A stretch of DNA of 11,807 bases from Candidatus Omnitrophota bacterium (GCA_028717055.1 JAQUOO010000032.1:1-11807); one strand, 5' to 3'. Counted from the first letter of the stretch, positions 1-5,907 are shown. Translations and numbers: made by a program. The notes: generated by a model from the letters alone, not told the origin.

Positions 1-494
1 ACATCATAAATATCCTCTACCGCCTGTTTCAACATCGCGGATTTACCATAGAAATCCCCGATCGCCTTGGCAATATCGGGTTTTGTGGCGATAACAGGAT
101 TGATTTCGCAATTGGTCAATCTGCCCAGATTATCAATCAGAATCAAATCCAAAGGATCAGACATGGCTACAGTCAAAGAACGCAAGGTGCGGGACAAAGG
201 AAGAACAGAATTCTTGATGGCGAAATCATGCGGTATGAGCCGTTCAAGCCCCTGATCTATCGCCGGTTTAAGCATACCGCCTGTGCCCAGTGAAAAATAA
301 GGAACATTGAGTTGCTTACCTAAAACCGCTACCATCTGGTCTTCTTTGACTAAACCGAGCTTTACCAAAACCTCACCCAGTCTTCCGCCTTCCTGGCGCT
401 GCACAGATATGGCTTTTTCTAATTGAGCTTCATCAAGCAAACCTTCTTTAATAAGAAGCTCGCCTAATTTCAGATATTTTCCTTTATTTAACAT
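1..494 (-). CDS. PilB/GspE-type assembly ATPase, N-terminal part (partial)
   Basis: This is the 5' part of a gene that leaves the window at base 1; about 164 codons are visible and no stop is reached. The translation begins MLNKGKYLKLGELLIKEGLL and continues with LGEVLVKLGLVKEDQMVAVL and LNVPYF. This is the repeated helical pattern of the T2SSE_N/MshEN domain at the N-terminus of PilB, GspE and MshE ATPases. In the family this domain precedes a C-terminal hexameric ATPase that powers pilin or pseudopilin polymerisation at the inner membrane; the Walker motifs would lie outside the window. The ATG at 494-492 lies 14 nt after the secretin stop. I see no good Shine-Dalgarno, so translation may depend on coupling. 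The start is supported by the domain beginning almost at residue 1. Position directly after the secretin fits a pilM-N-O-P-Q-B operon. Pilus ATPase and secretion ATPase cannot be told apart from this part alone. Confidence 0.88.
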   Translation of the reverse strand, partial: MLNKGKYLKLGELLIKEGLLDEAQLEKAISVQRQEGGRLGEVLVKLGLVKEDQMVAVLGKQLNVPYFSLGTGGMLKPAIDQGLERLIPHDFAIKNSVLPLSRTLRSLTVAMSDPLDLILIDNLGRLTNCEINPVIATKPDIAKAIGDFYGKSAMLKQAVEDIYD

Positions 495-508
495 AATTTT
501 AAGATAAA

Positions 509-2110
509 TTAACGTTTAGTTTCAAAACTGTTCAAGTAAGTGCTCATACTCTGCTGCCGGGCCAAAGGAACGATTTTAGCCTGTTCCCGCAAAGGAAGAA
601 CCGCATTTTTAACCGGAACAGAAGAGGCTTTCTCGCTTTTCACAATATGCGGAGTAATAAAAACCAGGAGTTCCCTTTCCTGCCCCGGGCTTTGGCTCTT
701 ATGCCTGAATAAAACCCCTAAAAAAGGTATATCCCCTAAAAAAGGAAGTTTAGTAATAACCGTGCTATTCTGCTTCCGGATTAAACCGCCTAAAACTACG
801 GTTTCGCCGTCTTTTACGCGCACAGTAGTTTTGGTGCTGCGCACCTCCGGATTAAGAAACGTGTATGTCGAACCGCCGCTAGAAAAAGTAGAACTGGTAG
901 TCGAAGCTTCGGAGACCTGCGGATAAACAAACATCAGAATCTCTCCGGCATCAAGATCAATCTGGGGGGTTACTCTTAGCGAAACGCCGGTTTCATAACG
1001 CTCAGGGGTAGCGGTTATCGCACCGGTAGTGGTCTGGCTTGTCGAAGTAACGCCTATAGCTTCATCAGTAACGATTTTCACCTCGGCAGTTTCATTGTTC
1101 AAAGTCAGTATTTTCGGCCGCGCAAGGAATTTTGTATCGGTTTGCACCCTTAAGAAATCCAGCTGCATATTATAAATACTGGTCCCGTTATTTCCGTTAC
1201 TCACATCTATCGACCCAGAAGTAAGAGTCTTGGCAACACTTCTAAACGAATACATCGAAGGGCTAAAAGGATACTCGGTGCTAATGGTAGCTCCTTTTAT
1301 GGCTATACTGAATGGCGTTTGCCCAAACTTAAAACCGATCTGATCGACATTCTTCTTGCTTACATCCAGAATTTCAACCTCAAGCATAACCTCCGGGACA
1401 GAAACGTCCAGCGAGGCGACAACTTGAGTTATTACTTCCATCTTGCTGGGTATATCCGTAACTATCAGGCTGTTAGTCCGGTAATCTTCCACCACTGAAC
1501 CGTCTTTGGTTAAAATCTTCTTTATCGCCTGAGTGATGCCGCTTTCTTCTTCAACTTTCCACTTGCCGGTATCGGAAGTGGAACTCGAAGACGAGCCAGA
1601 GGAGCCAGAAGAACTGGAGCTGGAGGAGCTGGAGCTGGAAGAACCAGAGGAACTGGAAAAATTGCTGCTTGTTCCGCTTAAATTATTTTTCATTTCTTCT
1701 TTCAAAGAAGAGGAAGAAACCGTAGCGTGTTTTAAATAAAAAACTTTCGTTACCGTCTTGACTGCGGGTTTTCCCCAGTCATTGACGATAAAAACGCTGG
1801 CTTCTTTATCCAAGTCATAAGTAAGATTGTTGGCTTTGAATATTTTATCCATCGCCTCTTTTAAAGGCACTTTATCCATATAAAGGGTTATCTTCCTGTC
1901 CTCAAGCGCCTCGGAAGCGACAAAGTTCAACCCGGACTGAATCGAAAGAAGCTTCAGCACATCCTTCAGAGAAGCATCTTGTAAATCCATGGAGATAAAA
2001 ACATCCCCCTCAGGCAGCGGAGCCGATGCTCCATAAACATATGAGCCGGGAGAAAAAATAACATTAAAGAAAAAGAGCATGGAAACTAATAATCGAGAAA
2101 TGCTTTTCAT
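509..2110 (-). CDS. PilQ/GspD-type outer-membrane secretin
   Basis: Forms the gated outer-membrane ring through which a type IV pilus or secretion pseudopilus works. The 533 residues start with a Sec signal peptide (about 1-27, hydrophobic SMLFFFNVIF, small residues near 27-30). A STN-type domain follows (about 37-109; DLQDASLKDVLKLLSIQSGL). A secretin N-domain is interrupted by a Ser/Gly run (about 145-182) and resumes with NSLIVTDIPSKMEVI. The C-terminal secretin barrel domain (about 250-500) carries VKDGETVVLGGLIR near residue 430 and the family signature PFLGDIPFLGVLF. A tail of about 40 residues follows. Length is typical for a short secretin; no AMIN domain is seen, unlike many PilQ proteins. 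The start is well supported: AGGAGG lies 4 nt before the ATG, and the preceding gene's TAA immediately precedes that site. PilQ versus GspD is not decided by sequence; the PilM-N-O-P neighbours favour a pilus-type system. Confidence 0.93.
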   Translation of the reverse strand: MKSISRLLVSMLFFFNVIFSPGSYVYGASAPLPEGDVFISMDLQDASLKDVLKLLSIQSGLNFVASEALEDRKITLYMDKVPLKEAMDKIFKANNLTYDLDKEASVFIVNDWGKPAVKTVTKVFYLKHATVSSSSLKEEMKNNLSGTSSNFSSSSGSSSSSSSSSSSSGSSGSSSSSTSDTGKWKVEEESGITQAIKKILTKDGSVVEDYRTNSLIVTDIPSKMEVITQVVASLDVSVPEVMLEVEILDVSKKNVDQIGFKFGQTPFSIAIKGATISTEYPFSPSMYSFRSVAKTLTSGSIDVSNGNNGTSIYNMQLDFLRVQTDTKFLARPKILTLNNETAEVKIVTDEAIGVTSTSQTTTGAITATPERYETGVSLRVTPQIDLDAGEILMFVYPQVSEASTTSSTFSSGGSTYTFLNPEVRSTKTTVRVKDGETVVLGGLIRKQNSTVITKLPFLGDIPFLGVLFRHKSQSPGQERELLVFITPHIVKSEKASSVPVKNAVLPLREQAKIVPLARQQSMSTYLNSFETKR

Positions 2111-2114
2111 GGTT

Positions 2115-2120
2115 CCTCCT
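2115..2120 (-). promoter_or_regulatory. Strong Shine-Dalgarno of the secretin gene
   Basis: A perfect AGGAGG lies 4 nt before the secretin ATG at 2110, directly after the TAA of the PilP-like gene. It is the clearest ribosome binding site in the operon; the pilP-like and pilB-like genes have none I can recognise. The secretin therefore probably has its own strong translation initiation, independent of coupling. Confidence 0.8.
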
Positions 2121-2705
2121 TTACGTTTTAACTTTATGCTGCTGACCCGTTACAGCCGGAGAAGACAGCTTATATTCCATATTGGAAAAAATCACGGTTA
2201 CTCCTTCTTTGCTTATTTCCGCAACTTTTACTTCTCCTATCATATCTCCTGCTTTGACCACTTTGTTATTTATGATAGCCTGAGGGAAAACCCCCCCCCA
2301 AAGCAGCCCTTGAACTTTCATCTCGGGCAACGGCCTGGTTTCTTTTGGGACTTCTTTTTGTATATTCTTTTTTGTATCCTCTTCTTTTTCTTTTGTTATC
2401 AAAGGCTTAAAAGGGTCTCTTAGCCCTTGTCCGGAATATGTTACTGCCGGCCGGGTAACCTCTTCATTCTTATTGCTATTTTCAGGAACTAAACTTTTCT
2501 TGACCGCCTCATCCGCTTCAAGCGCTTTAGGCGGGATAAAATCGAATTTTGATTCAGCGAATGAATCCGAAGAAAAAGCGCCTGTTAAAAATATACCCAG
2601 GACAAAAATCAGTTTAAGGCCGCTTCGAAGCAAAACTCGAACCCCGCCGGTAAAAACCCGGCTCTTAAACAGCGCAACACTCATTACTAGAAAATTATTT
2701 TGCAT
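2121..2705 (-). CDS. PilP/GspC-like secretin-linking protein
   Basis: Probably the periplasmic link between the PilN/PilO platform and the secretin. In 194 residues there is a hydrophobic segment at about 29-50 (LIFVLGIFLTGAFS) ending SFA, a signal peptide or N-terminal anchor. A charged, probably disordered linker follows. YSGQGLRDPFKPL near 90-102 is the RDPF-type motif of PilP. The C-terminal HR-like beta domain begins at about 125 (LPEMKVQGLLWGG, then AIINNKVVKAGD and a hydrophobic end VTVIFSNMEYKL). The ATG at 2705 is 4 nt after the PilO stop and has no evident Shine-Dalgarno. A second ATG at codon 8 is possible and would give a shorter positive N-region. A run of nine G on the coding strand (2291-2299) falls in the codons for Trp-Gly-Gly-Val of the HR domain. 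Known PilP proteins are lipoproteins; I see no lipobox, so GspC-like anchoring or ordinary export is possible. Confidence 0.8.
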   Translation of the reverse strand: MQNNFLVMSVALFKSRVFTGGVRVLLRSGLKLIFVLGIFLTGAFSSDSFAESKFDFIPPKALEADEAVKKSLVPENSNKNEEVTRPAVTYSGQGLRDPFKPLITKEKEEDTKKNIQKEVPKETRPLPEMKVQGLLWGGVFPQAIINNKVVKAGDMIGEVKVAEISKEGVTVIFSNMEYKLSSPAVTGQQHKVKT

Positions 2706-2709
2706 TTTG

Positions 2710-3228
2710 TTATTTTACTTTCGCGGCAACCGAACTCATCCGCAAGTTAACAACCAATTTACTGCCATCCTGGACATCTCTTCTGTTTATATCCATGCCA
2801 TCAATCATATAAAAGCTGCGGGAAGTTTCCAGCGCGTTAATGAATTTGGCCAAATCGTCGTAATTCGAGGCGATGACGCTAACGCTAAAACTATTTTTAA
2901 CATAATCACCCCTCACTTCTCCCTGCAAAGGCTTAACAGACAGAACCTCCACCTTTGAGATTTTGGCAATACCAACTATGTCATTCATAACCGCTCCCGC
3001 TTCCTTGCTAGGAAACAATTTCTTATAAGCAGTTATCTTTTTCTCCATCCCGCCTATTTTCTCCAACTCCAGGTTTTTCTTTTCCTCTTCGCCTATCCTG
3101 GTTTTTAGAGCTGTTCCGGCAACAAGATTAGCATTGTAAATATTATGAGCTATAATCAAAGCCGCAAGAATTATAGCCGTATTTACAATCAGGTTCTTAT
3201 ATCTTTCCACTTGTTCTATCTTAATCAT
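2710..3228 (-). CDS. PilO-like inner-membrane alignment protein
   Basis: A 172-residue bitopic protein. It has a short cytoplasmic start, one membrane segment at about 14-33 (LIVNTAIILAALIIAHNIY), a charged coiled-coil stretch at about 40-72 (EEEKKNLELEKIGGMEKKI), then a periplasmic ferredoxin-like domain. That domain contains the PilO-style segments VEVLSVKPL, FSVSVIASNYDDLAKFINALETS and LVVNLRMS. PilO, or GspM in type II secretion, pairs with PilN/GspL in the inner membrane and touches PilP/GspC. The ATG lies 1 nt after the TGA of the PilM-PilN gene, so translation is almost certainly coupled. Its place directly between PilM-N and the PilP-like gene is the canonical order and supports the call more than sequence identity does, because this family diverges strongly. 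Confidence 0.85.
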   Translation of the reverse strand: MIKIEQVERYKNLIVNTAIILAALIIAHNIYNANLVAGTALKTRIGEEEKKNLELEKIGGMEKKITAYKKLFPSKEAGAVMNDIVGIAKISKVEVLSVKPLQGEVRGDYVKNSFSVSVIASNYDDLAKFINALETSRSFYMIDGMDINRRDVQDGSKLVVNLRMSSVAAKVK

Positions 3229-3229
3229 T

Positions 3230-4777
3230 TCACTTTGCCTCTTTATTAGCCTTGCAAGATATCAAGAATGTAGTAACCATCGCCCGGTCAAACTGGGTAT
3301 GATCGATAAAAACTATATTTATATCTTTGAAATACTTGGAGAACTCCCGGCTTTCTTTTAAACCGTTATAAAAATCATTTACCGCCTGATATTCGTCATT
3401 GCTGTCGCCCAAATAACTCATCCCCTCCAGCACGAGTTCAACCAATTTATCTTTTTTTTCCATGGCAAATTTCGTAAGCCATATCCCTTTGGGGATTATC
3501 CGGGGAATAACACCCAGGATTTCCGTAACATACAGCTGTTTCCTGACAAGGTAATCAAAACTATCCAATGTTTCCTTATGCTTCAGGGAAATTCCGGTAA
3601 GTTCTTCATAATTTGATTCGGAGTTAGCCCTGGCGACAGCCGGCCTTTTACTAATTACAGAGTTTAATGCCTGGTTTAACGAATAGGACCGAAAGATCCC
3701 ATAGGAAAAAGCTCCAAGGCAAATTAAAACAGCAACAGTAATCACGCGAAAATCAAATCTTATACTCTTGAACAAAGACACTAAATCCAGGCTGGCATCG
3801 GTCTTTAGCCTAACCTCTCTCTCCCAACTTTCAATCAGATTAAGCCGTATCTTTGTAGGAAAAGCCCTGGAGATCGCTGCGCCGTAGCTCTTGACAAAAC
3901 CGGAAGAAAATACCATAGGTTTGCCGAGTATCTTGGAAATATCGATAAACTTACCGGATAAACCCATATCATTTATAAAGGCTTCCAGGTCTTTCCACCA
4001 GTCAAAACCGGAAATCACGAACATATTTTTCAAAGGTTTGGCGGGAAATTTAGAGTGGTAATAATCCAAAGATACCCGCACTTCCGCCTTAAGTTTATCT
4101 AATGACAAAGGCGCGGAAACAGTGGAAAAATCCAAATCATTCGGAACAGCGCTGGATAAGTTTATGTCACGGCTGAAAAGCGGAAAACCGTTATCCAAAA
4201 CAGTAAAGTTAATTTCATTCTGGGCATTGGAATCAAAACAGAGTATTCCTGTTATTCCGCTATCCCTGGCTCCGGAGAGCTTCAATATCCTTGAAATACT
4301 GAATCCGGAATATTCAATCGAACTTACTTTTATATGCAACTGGTTAAGAATAGAGAAGTATTTATCATAAGCATCTTTTTTGATGCCCATGAATAAAACT
4401 GTATTTATGCGGCTCAACTTATCCAGCTCAACTTGATAACTTGAAATAAGTTCTTCCACCTTAAAAGGTATGTATTTTTTGGCTTCGAAGATTATAGCGC
4501 TCTGTAATTCTTTTTTAGGCAGAACCGGAATCTCGAAAGTCCTGATAATCAGATCCCTGCCCGAAAGACAAAGGCAAGCCTCTTTAGCCTCAATTCTATG
4601 CCTCCTGAAGGCATCATTAAAGGAAGCGACTAACTTGATCTCGGTAGGTATCTTCTCTTCCAATTCATTGCCGGCTACTCCCAAGAGAGGAATCTGCAGG
4701 TTATTCAACACTTTCTTCCCCTTGACTTCAACAACATCAATTAAGTCAGAACCGAAATATATACCCAACTCACTCAT
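3230..4777 (-). CDS. PilM-PilN fusion protein (GspL-like)
   Basis: A 515-residue protein combining two pilus alignment proteins that are usually encoded separately. Residues 1 to about 310 are a PilM-like actin fold with SHS2 insertion. The typical PilM segment FEIPVLPKKELQSAIIFEAK followed by KYIPF is present at about 80-104. RLNLIE near 312 resembles the start of PilN proteins. One membrane segment follows at about 341-361 (VITVAVLICLGAFSYGIF), then a coiled-coil-prone linker and a PilN-type periplasmic domain (LYVTEILGVIPRIIPKGIWL, then LVLEGMS). The N-terminal nucleotide-binding signature is degenerate: GIYFGSDLIDVVE replaces the usual Gly-Ile-Asp-Ile-Gly-Ser, so ATP binding is doubtful. 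The ATG at 4777 overlaps the HTH gene's TAA by 1 nt (TAATG). The same arrangement is seen in GspL, so a type II secretion-like role is also possible. Confidence 0.87.
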   Translation of the reverse strand: MSELGIYFGSDLIDVVEVKGKKVLNNLQIPLLGVAGNELEEKIPTEIKLVASFNDAFRRHRIEAKEACLCLSGRDLIIRTFEIPVLPKKELQSAIIFEAKKYIPFKVEELISSYQVELDKLSRINTVLFMGIKKDAYDKYFSILNQLHIKVSSIEYSGFSISRILKLSGARDSGITGILCFDSNAQNEINFTVLDNGFPLFSRDINLSSAVPNDLDFSTVSAPLSLDKLKAEVRVSLDYYHSKFPAKPLKNMFVISGFDWWKDLEAFINDMGLSGKFIDISKILGKPMVFSSGFVKSYGAAISRAFPTKIRLNLIESWEREVRLKTDASLDLVSLFKSIRFDFRVITVAVLICLGAFSYGIFRSYSLNQALNSVISKRPAVARANSESNYEELTGISLKHKETLDSFDYLVRKQLYVTEILGVIPRIIPKGIWLTKFAMEKKDKLVELVLEGMSYLGDSNDEYQAVNDFYNGLKESREFSKYFKDINIVFIDHTQFDRAMVTTFLISCKANKEAK

Positions 4778-5001
4778 TAATCTGCTCCCGTTTTAGACAT
4801 ACCCGATTGTTTCCCGGTAGCCGGAGACATAGATTGACGCTTGCTGCTTTGAAGCCAGCTATCTACATCCTTACGGTCAAATCTCCAAACCCCTCCTACT
4901 TTAATACCGGAAATCTTTCTCTGGCTCAACCAATTATAGATGGTCTGCTTCTTTAGCTTCAAGTAATCCGCCAACTCATCGATATCTATAAGTCTATTCA
5001 T
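4777..5001 (-). CDS. Excisionase/BldC-like helix-turn-helix DNA-binding protein
   Basis: A 74-residue protein with one MerR-like winged helix-turn-helix (HTH_17 / excisionase family). Residues about 5-50 read IDELADYLKLKKQTIYNWLS, then ISGIKVGGVWRFDRKDVDSW. The first part gives the helix-turn-helix and VGGVWRF is the typical wing with the WRF/YRF motif. A polar tail rich in Ser, Lys and Gln follows. It is the first gene of the pilus operon and overlaps pilM-N by 1 nt, with no phage or integrase gene nearby, so a local transcription regulator is more likely than a true excisionase. The ATG at 5001 is preceded by AAGGA with suitable spacing, but that site lies in the 3' arm of a leader hairpin. 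BldC, a member of this broad family, binds direct repeats, and a 10-bp direct repeat lies upstream of the promoter. Autoregulation is an inference. Confidence 0.85.
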   Translation of the reverse strand: MNRLIDIDELADYLKLKKQTIYNWLSQRKISGIKVGGVWRFDRKDVDSWLQSSKRQSMSPATGKQSGMSKTGAD

Positions 5002-5006
5002 TTTTA

Positions 5007-5035
5007 TTCCTTATTCTATAATAACCAATAAGGAA
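5007..5035 (-). promoter_or_regulatory. Leader hairpin containing the Shine-Dalgarno of the HTH gene
   Basis: On the coding strand TTCCTTATT (5035-5027) and AATAAGGAA (5015-5007) form a perfect 9-bp inverted repeat with an 11-nt loop, five bases before the HTH gene's ATG. The AAGGA of the second arm is the only credible ribosome binding site, so in RNA it would be paired. The predicted transcription start, about 5033, falls inside the first arm, so the hairpin would sit at the 5' end of the mRNA. The same palindrome could instead be a protein operator over the start site. The inverted repeat is seen directly; its role is inferred. Confidence 0.6.
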
Positions 5036-5039
5036 CTTA

Positions 5040-5068
5040 ATTAAAACATAAGATGTTTATCTTGTCAA
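5040..5068 (-). promoter_or_regulatory. Sigma70-type promoter of the pilus operon
   Basis: A perfect -35 box TTGACA (5068-5063) is separated by exactly 17 nt from TTTAAT (5045-5040), one mismatch from the TATAAT consensus. An A8 tract on the coding strand (5079-5072) lies just upstream of the -35 and could act as an UP-like element. Predicted start of transcription is near 5033, about 32 nt before the HTH gene's ATG. This promoter would drive the HTH gene, pilM-N, pilO, the pilP-like gene, the secretin gene and pilB. Confidence 0.82.
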
Positions 5069-5080
5069 GTGTTTTTTTTC

Positions 5081-5100
5081 TTATACTTACTTATACTTAC
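5081..5100. repeat. Tandem 10-bp direct repeat upstream of the pilus promoter
   Basis: Two perfect head-to-tail copies of TTATACTTAC occupy 5081-5090 and 5091-5100. They end 12 bp upstream of the -35 box, centred about 57 bp before the predicted transcription start, a usual position for an activator site. A third perfect copy in the opposite orientation lies at 5217-5226, inside the end of the pseudopilin gene, where it also encodes Tyr-Thr-Tyr. The repeat is seen directly; its use as an operator for the adjacent HTH protein is an inference. Confidence 0.7.
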
Positions 5101-5104
5101 CGCT

Positions 5105-5161
5105 AGTAATAGAAAAAAAGGGCGAGTCATTTTCTCGCCCCCCCTTTTTTTATCTATTACT
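5105..5161 (-). terminator. Rho-independent terminator of the wHTH-pseudopilin unit, possibly bidirectional
   Basis: The core is a 7-bp G+C-rich stem, GGGCGAG (5120-5126) with CTCGCCC (5134-5140), and a 7-nt loop. On the minus strand it is followed by seven T (5119-5113), an intrinsic terminator about 70 nt after the pseudopilin stop. On the plus strand a T7 tract also follows (5145-5151), after four extra C, so the element could work in both directions. The structure extends outward: A7 pairs with T7, and AGTAATAG (5105-5112) with CTATTACT (5154-5161). It insulates the pilus operon promoter from upstream transcription. Confidence 0.85.
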
Positions 5162-5207
5162 TATTTTATTATAAACTTACCGGAAATTACTCATTAAAGC
5201 AGGAATA

Positions 5208-5663
5208 TTACGGGGTGTAAGTATAATCAACCTTTATCTTAAGCTGTGTTACCTTACCGCTTAAGCTGGAACTATCAGGAGCATGATTCAGTGGATAAAT
5301 GTCAACTTGGACTTTATACGGAATATCCGCATCATCAGGTATATAAGGACACTCAACCCTATTAGCACTACCCTTACAGAGCCCATCACAGGCATCATCT
5401 ATACAACCTTTATTCTGAAAATAGGCGTAGTATGTTTTATCCACACCAATAACCCAAGTCCCTTTTCTTAGCATATCCTGGGCATAATTCATTATGCCCT
5501 TAGCCGCATAATAAGCCCTGATCCTGCTTGTGTTATGATGGCTCAATCTATACTGATTGGTTATTATACCCAAAATAACGCCTGCTAAGACAGCCACCAC
5601 TAAAATAGTTGCCAAGACAATAAGCAATACTACGCCTTTGCGAGTATCTTTAGAATCAGGCAT
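5208..5663 (-). CDS. PilX/GspK-like pseudopilin
   Basis: A 151-residue protein with a class III (prepilin-type) signal. The short charged leader MPDSKDTRKG is followed by a hydrophobic helix at residues 11-34 (VVLLIVLATILVVAVLAGVI), with predicted prepilin-peptidase cleavage after Gly10. Position +5 of the mature protein is Ile15, not the Glu of major pilins, as in PilX and GspK-like minor pilins that sit at the tip. The segment after the helix (RLSHHNTSRIRAYYAAKGIM) matches the PilX N-terminal pattern. The globular part has four Cys (87, 92, 96, 105) in a short loop, possibly two disulphides or a metal site, and ends YTYTP. It is shorter than usual PilX or GspK proteins. Its ATG overlaps the wHTH gene's end by 8 nt, so the two are co-translated. 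Partner of the adjacent pilus operon is inferred from type and proximity. Confidence 0.82.
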   Translation of the reverse strand: MPDSKDTRKGVVLLIVLATILVVAVLAGVILGIITNQYRLSHHNTSRIRAYYAAKGIMNYAQDMLRKGTWVIGVDKTYYAYFQNKGCIDDACDGLCKGSANRVECPYIPDDADIPYKVQVDIYPLNHAPDSSSLSGKVTQLKIKVDYTYTP

Positions 5664-5862
5664 CTTTTCTTAAGGATATCCTATAATCGCTGCCGGCTTG
5701 CTGCAGAAGCACATGGCCCTCTCTAGCAAGCCAACCAAGACTCATAAGGACATTATCACGGCTCTTATCTATACCCTTGACTAATTCGGTCAGAGTAGCT
5801 TCGTGACGCTGATCCAAGAAATGCCATATATCTCCGGCAACTATACCTATTTCTGTAATCAT
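5656..5862 (-). CDS. Small winged helix-turn-helix protein (DUF2582-like)
   Basis: A 68-residue protein that is one winged-helix domain. An N-terminal helix (IGIVAGDIWHFLDQ), the recognition region (ATLTELVKGIDKSRDNVLMS), then LGWLAREGHVLL and the wing (SDYRISLRK) match my memory of the DUF2582 winged-helix family (PF10771). Members are probably DNA-binding, but I know of no defined target. The start is firm: GGAGG lies 4 nt before the ATG and a consensus-like promoter lies just upstream. It overlaps the pseudopilin gene by 8 nt, so it is probably translated with it and may regulate pilus genes. That role is inferred from position. A protein-protein interaction role cannot be excluded, since these domains sometimes act that way. 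Confidence 0.78.
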   Translation of the reverse strand: MITEIGIVAGDIWHFLDQRHEATLTELVKGIDKSRDNVLMSLGWLAREGHVLLQQAGSDYRISLRKDA

Positions 5863-5866
5863 TTTT

Positions 5867-5907
5867 CCTCCAGGAATTCATTTTATAATAACTGCTGACC
5901 CTGTCAA
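5867..5907 (-). promoter_or_regulatory. Promoter and Shine-Dalgarno of the wHTH-pseudopilin unit
   Basis: A perfect TTGACA (5907-5902) is followed after 16 nt by TAAAAT (5885-5880), one mismatch from the -10 consensus. GGAGG (5871-5867) sits 4 nt before the ATG at 5862. The 5' leader would be very short, about 10 to 15 nt. With the terminator at 5120-5140 this defines an independent two-gene transcript. Confidence 0.78.

Noticed and set aside
67..255. Plus-strand 62-codon frame
   Set aside because: It is antisense to the well-supported PilB/GspE N-terminal domain read on the minus strand.
1533..1739. Plus-strand 68-codon frame, very rich in Glu and Leu
   Set aside because: It is the antisense shadow of the secretin serine tract; Ser codons read as Glu/Leu-type codons on the other strand. 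No ribosome binding site.
3452..3459. A8 run on the coding strand of the PilM-PilN gene
   Set aside because: It encodes Glu-Lys-Lys-Asp in frame. Runs of eight A are common in AT-rich Lys codons, so it is much weaker evidence for slippage than the nine-G run.
4777..5001. Excisionase-like gene as a sign of a prophage or integrative element
   Set aside because: No integrase, attachment-site repeats or phage genes are visible, and it overlaps pilM-N by 1 nt as the first gene of the operon. A regulator is more likely.
5238..5268. CTTAAGCTG repeated at 5238-5246 and 5260-5268
   Set aside because: Both copies are in the pseudopilin coding sequence and follow from similar Leu-Lys / Ser-Leu codons; no palindrome or promoter context.
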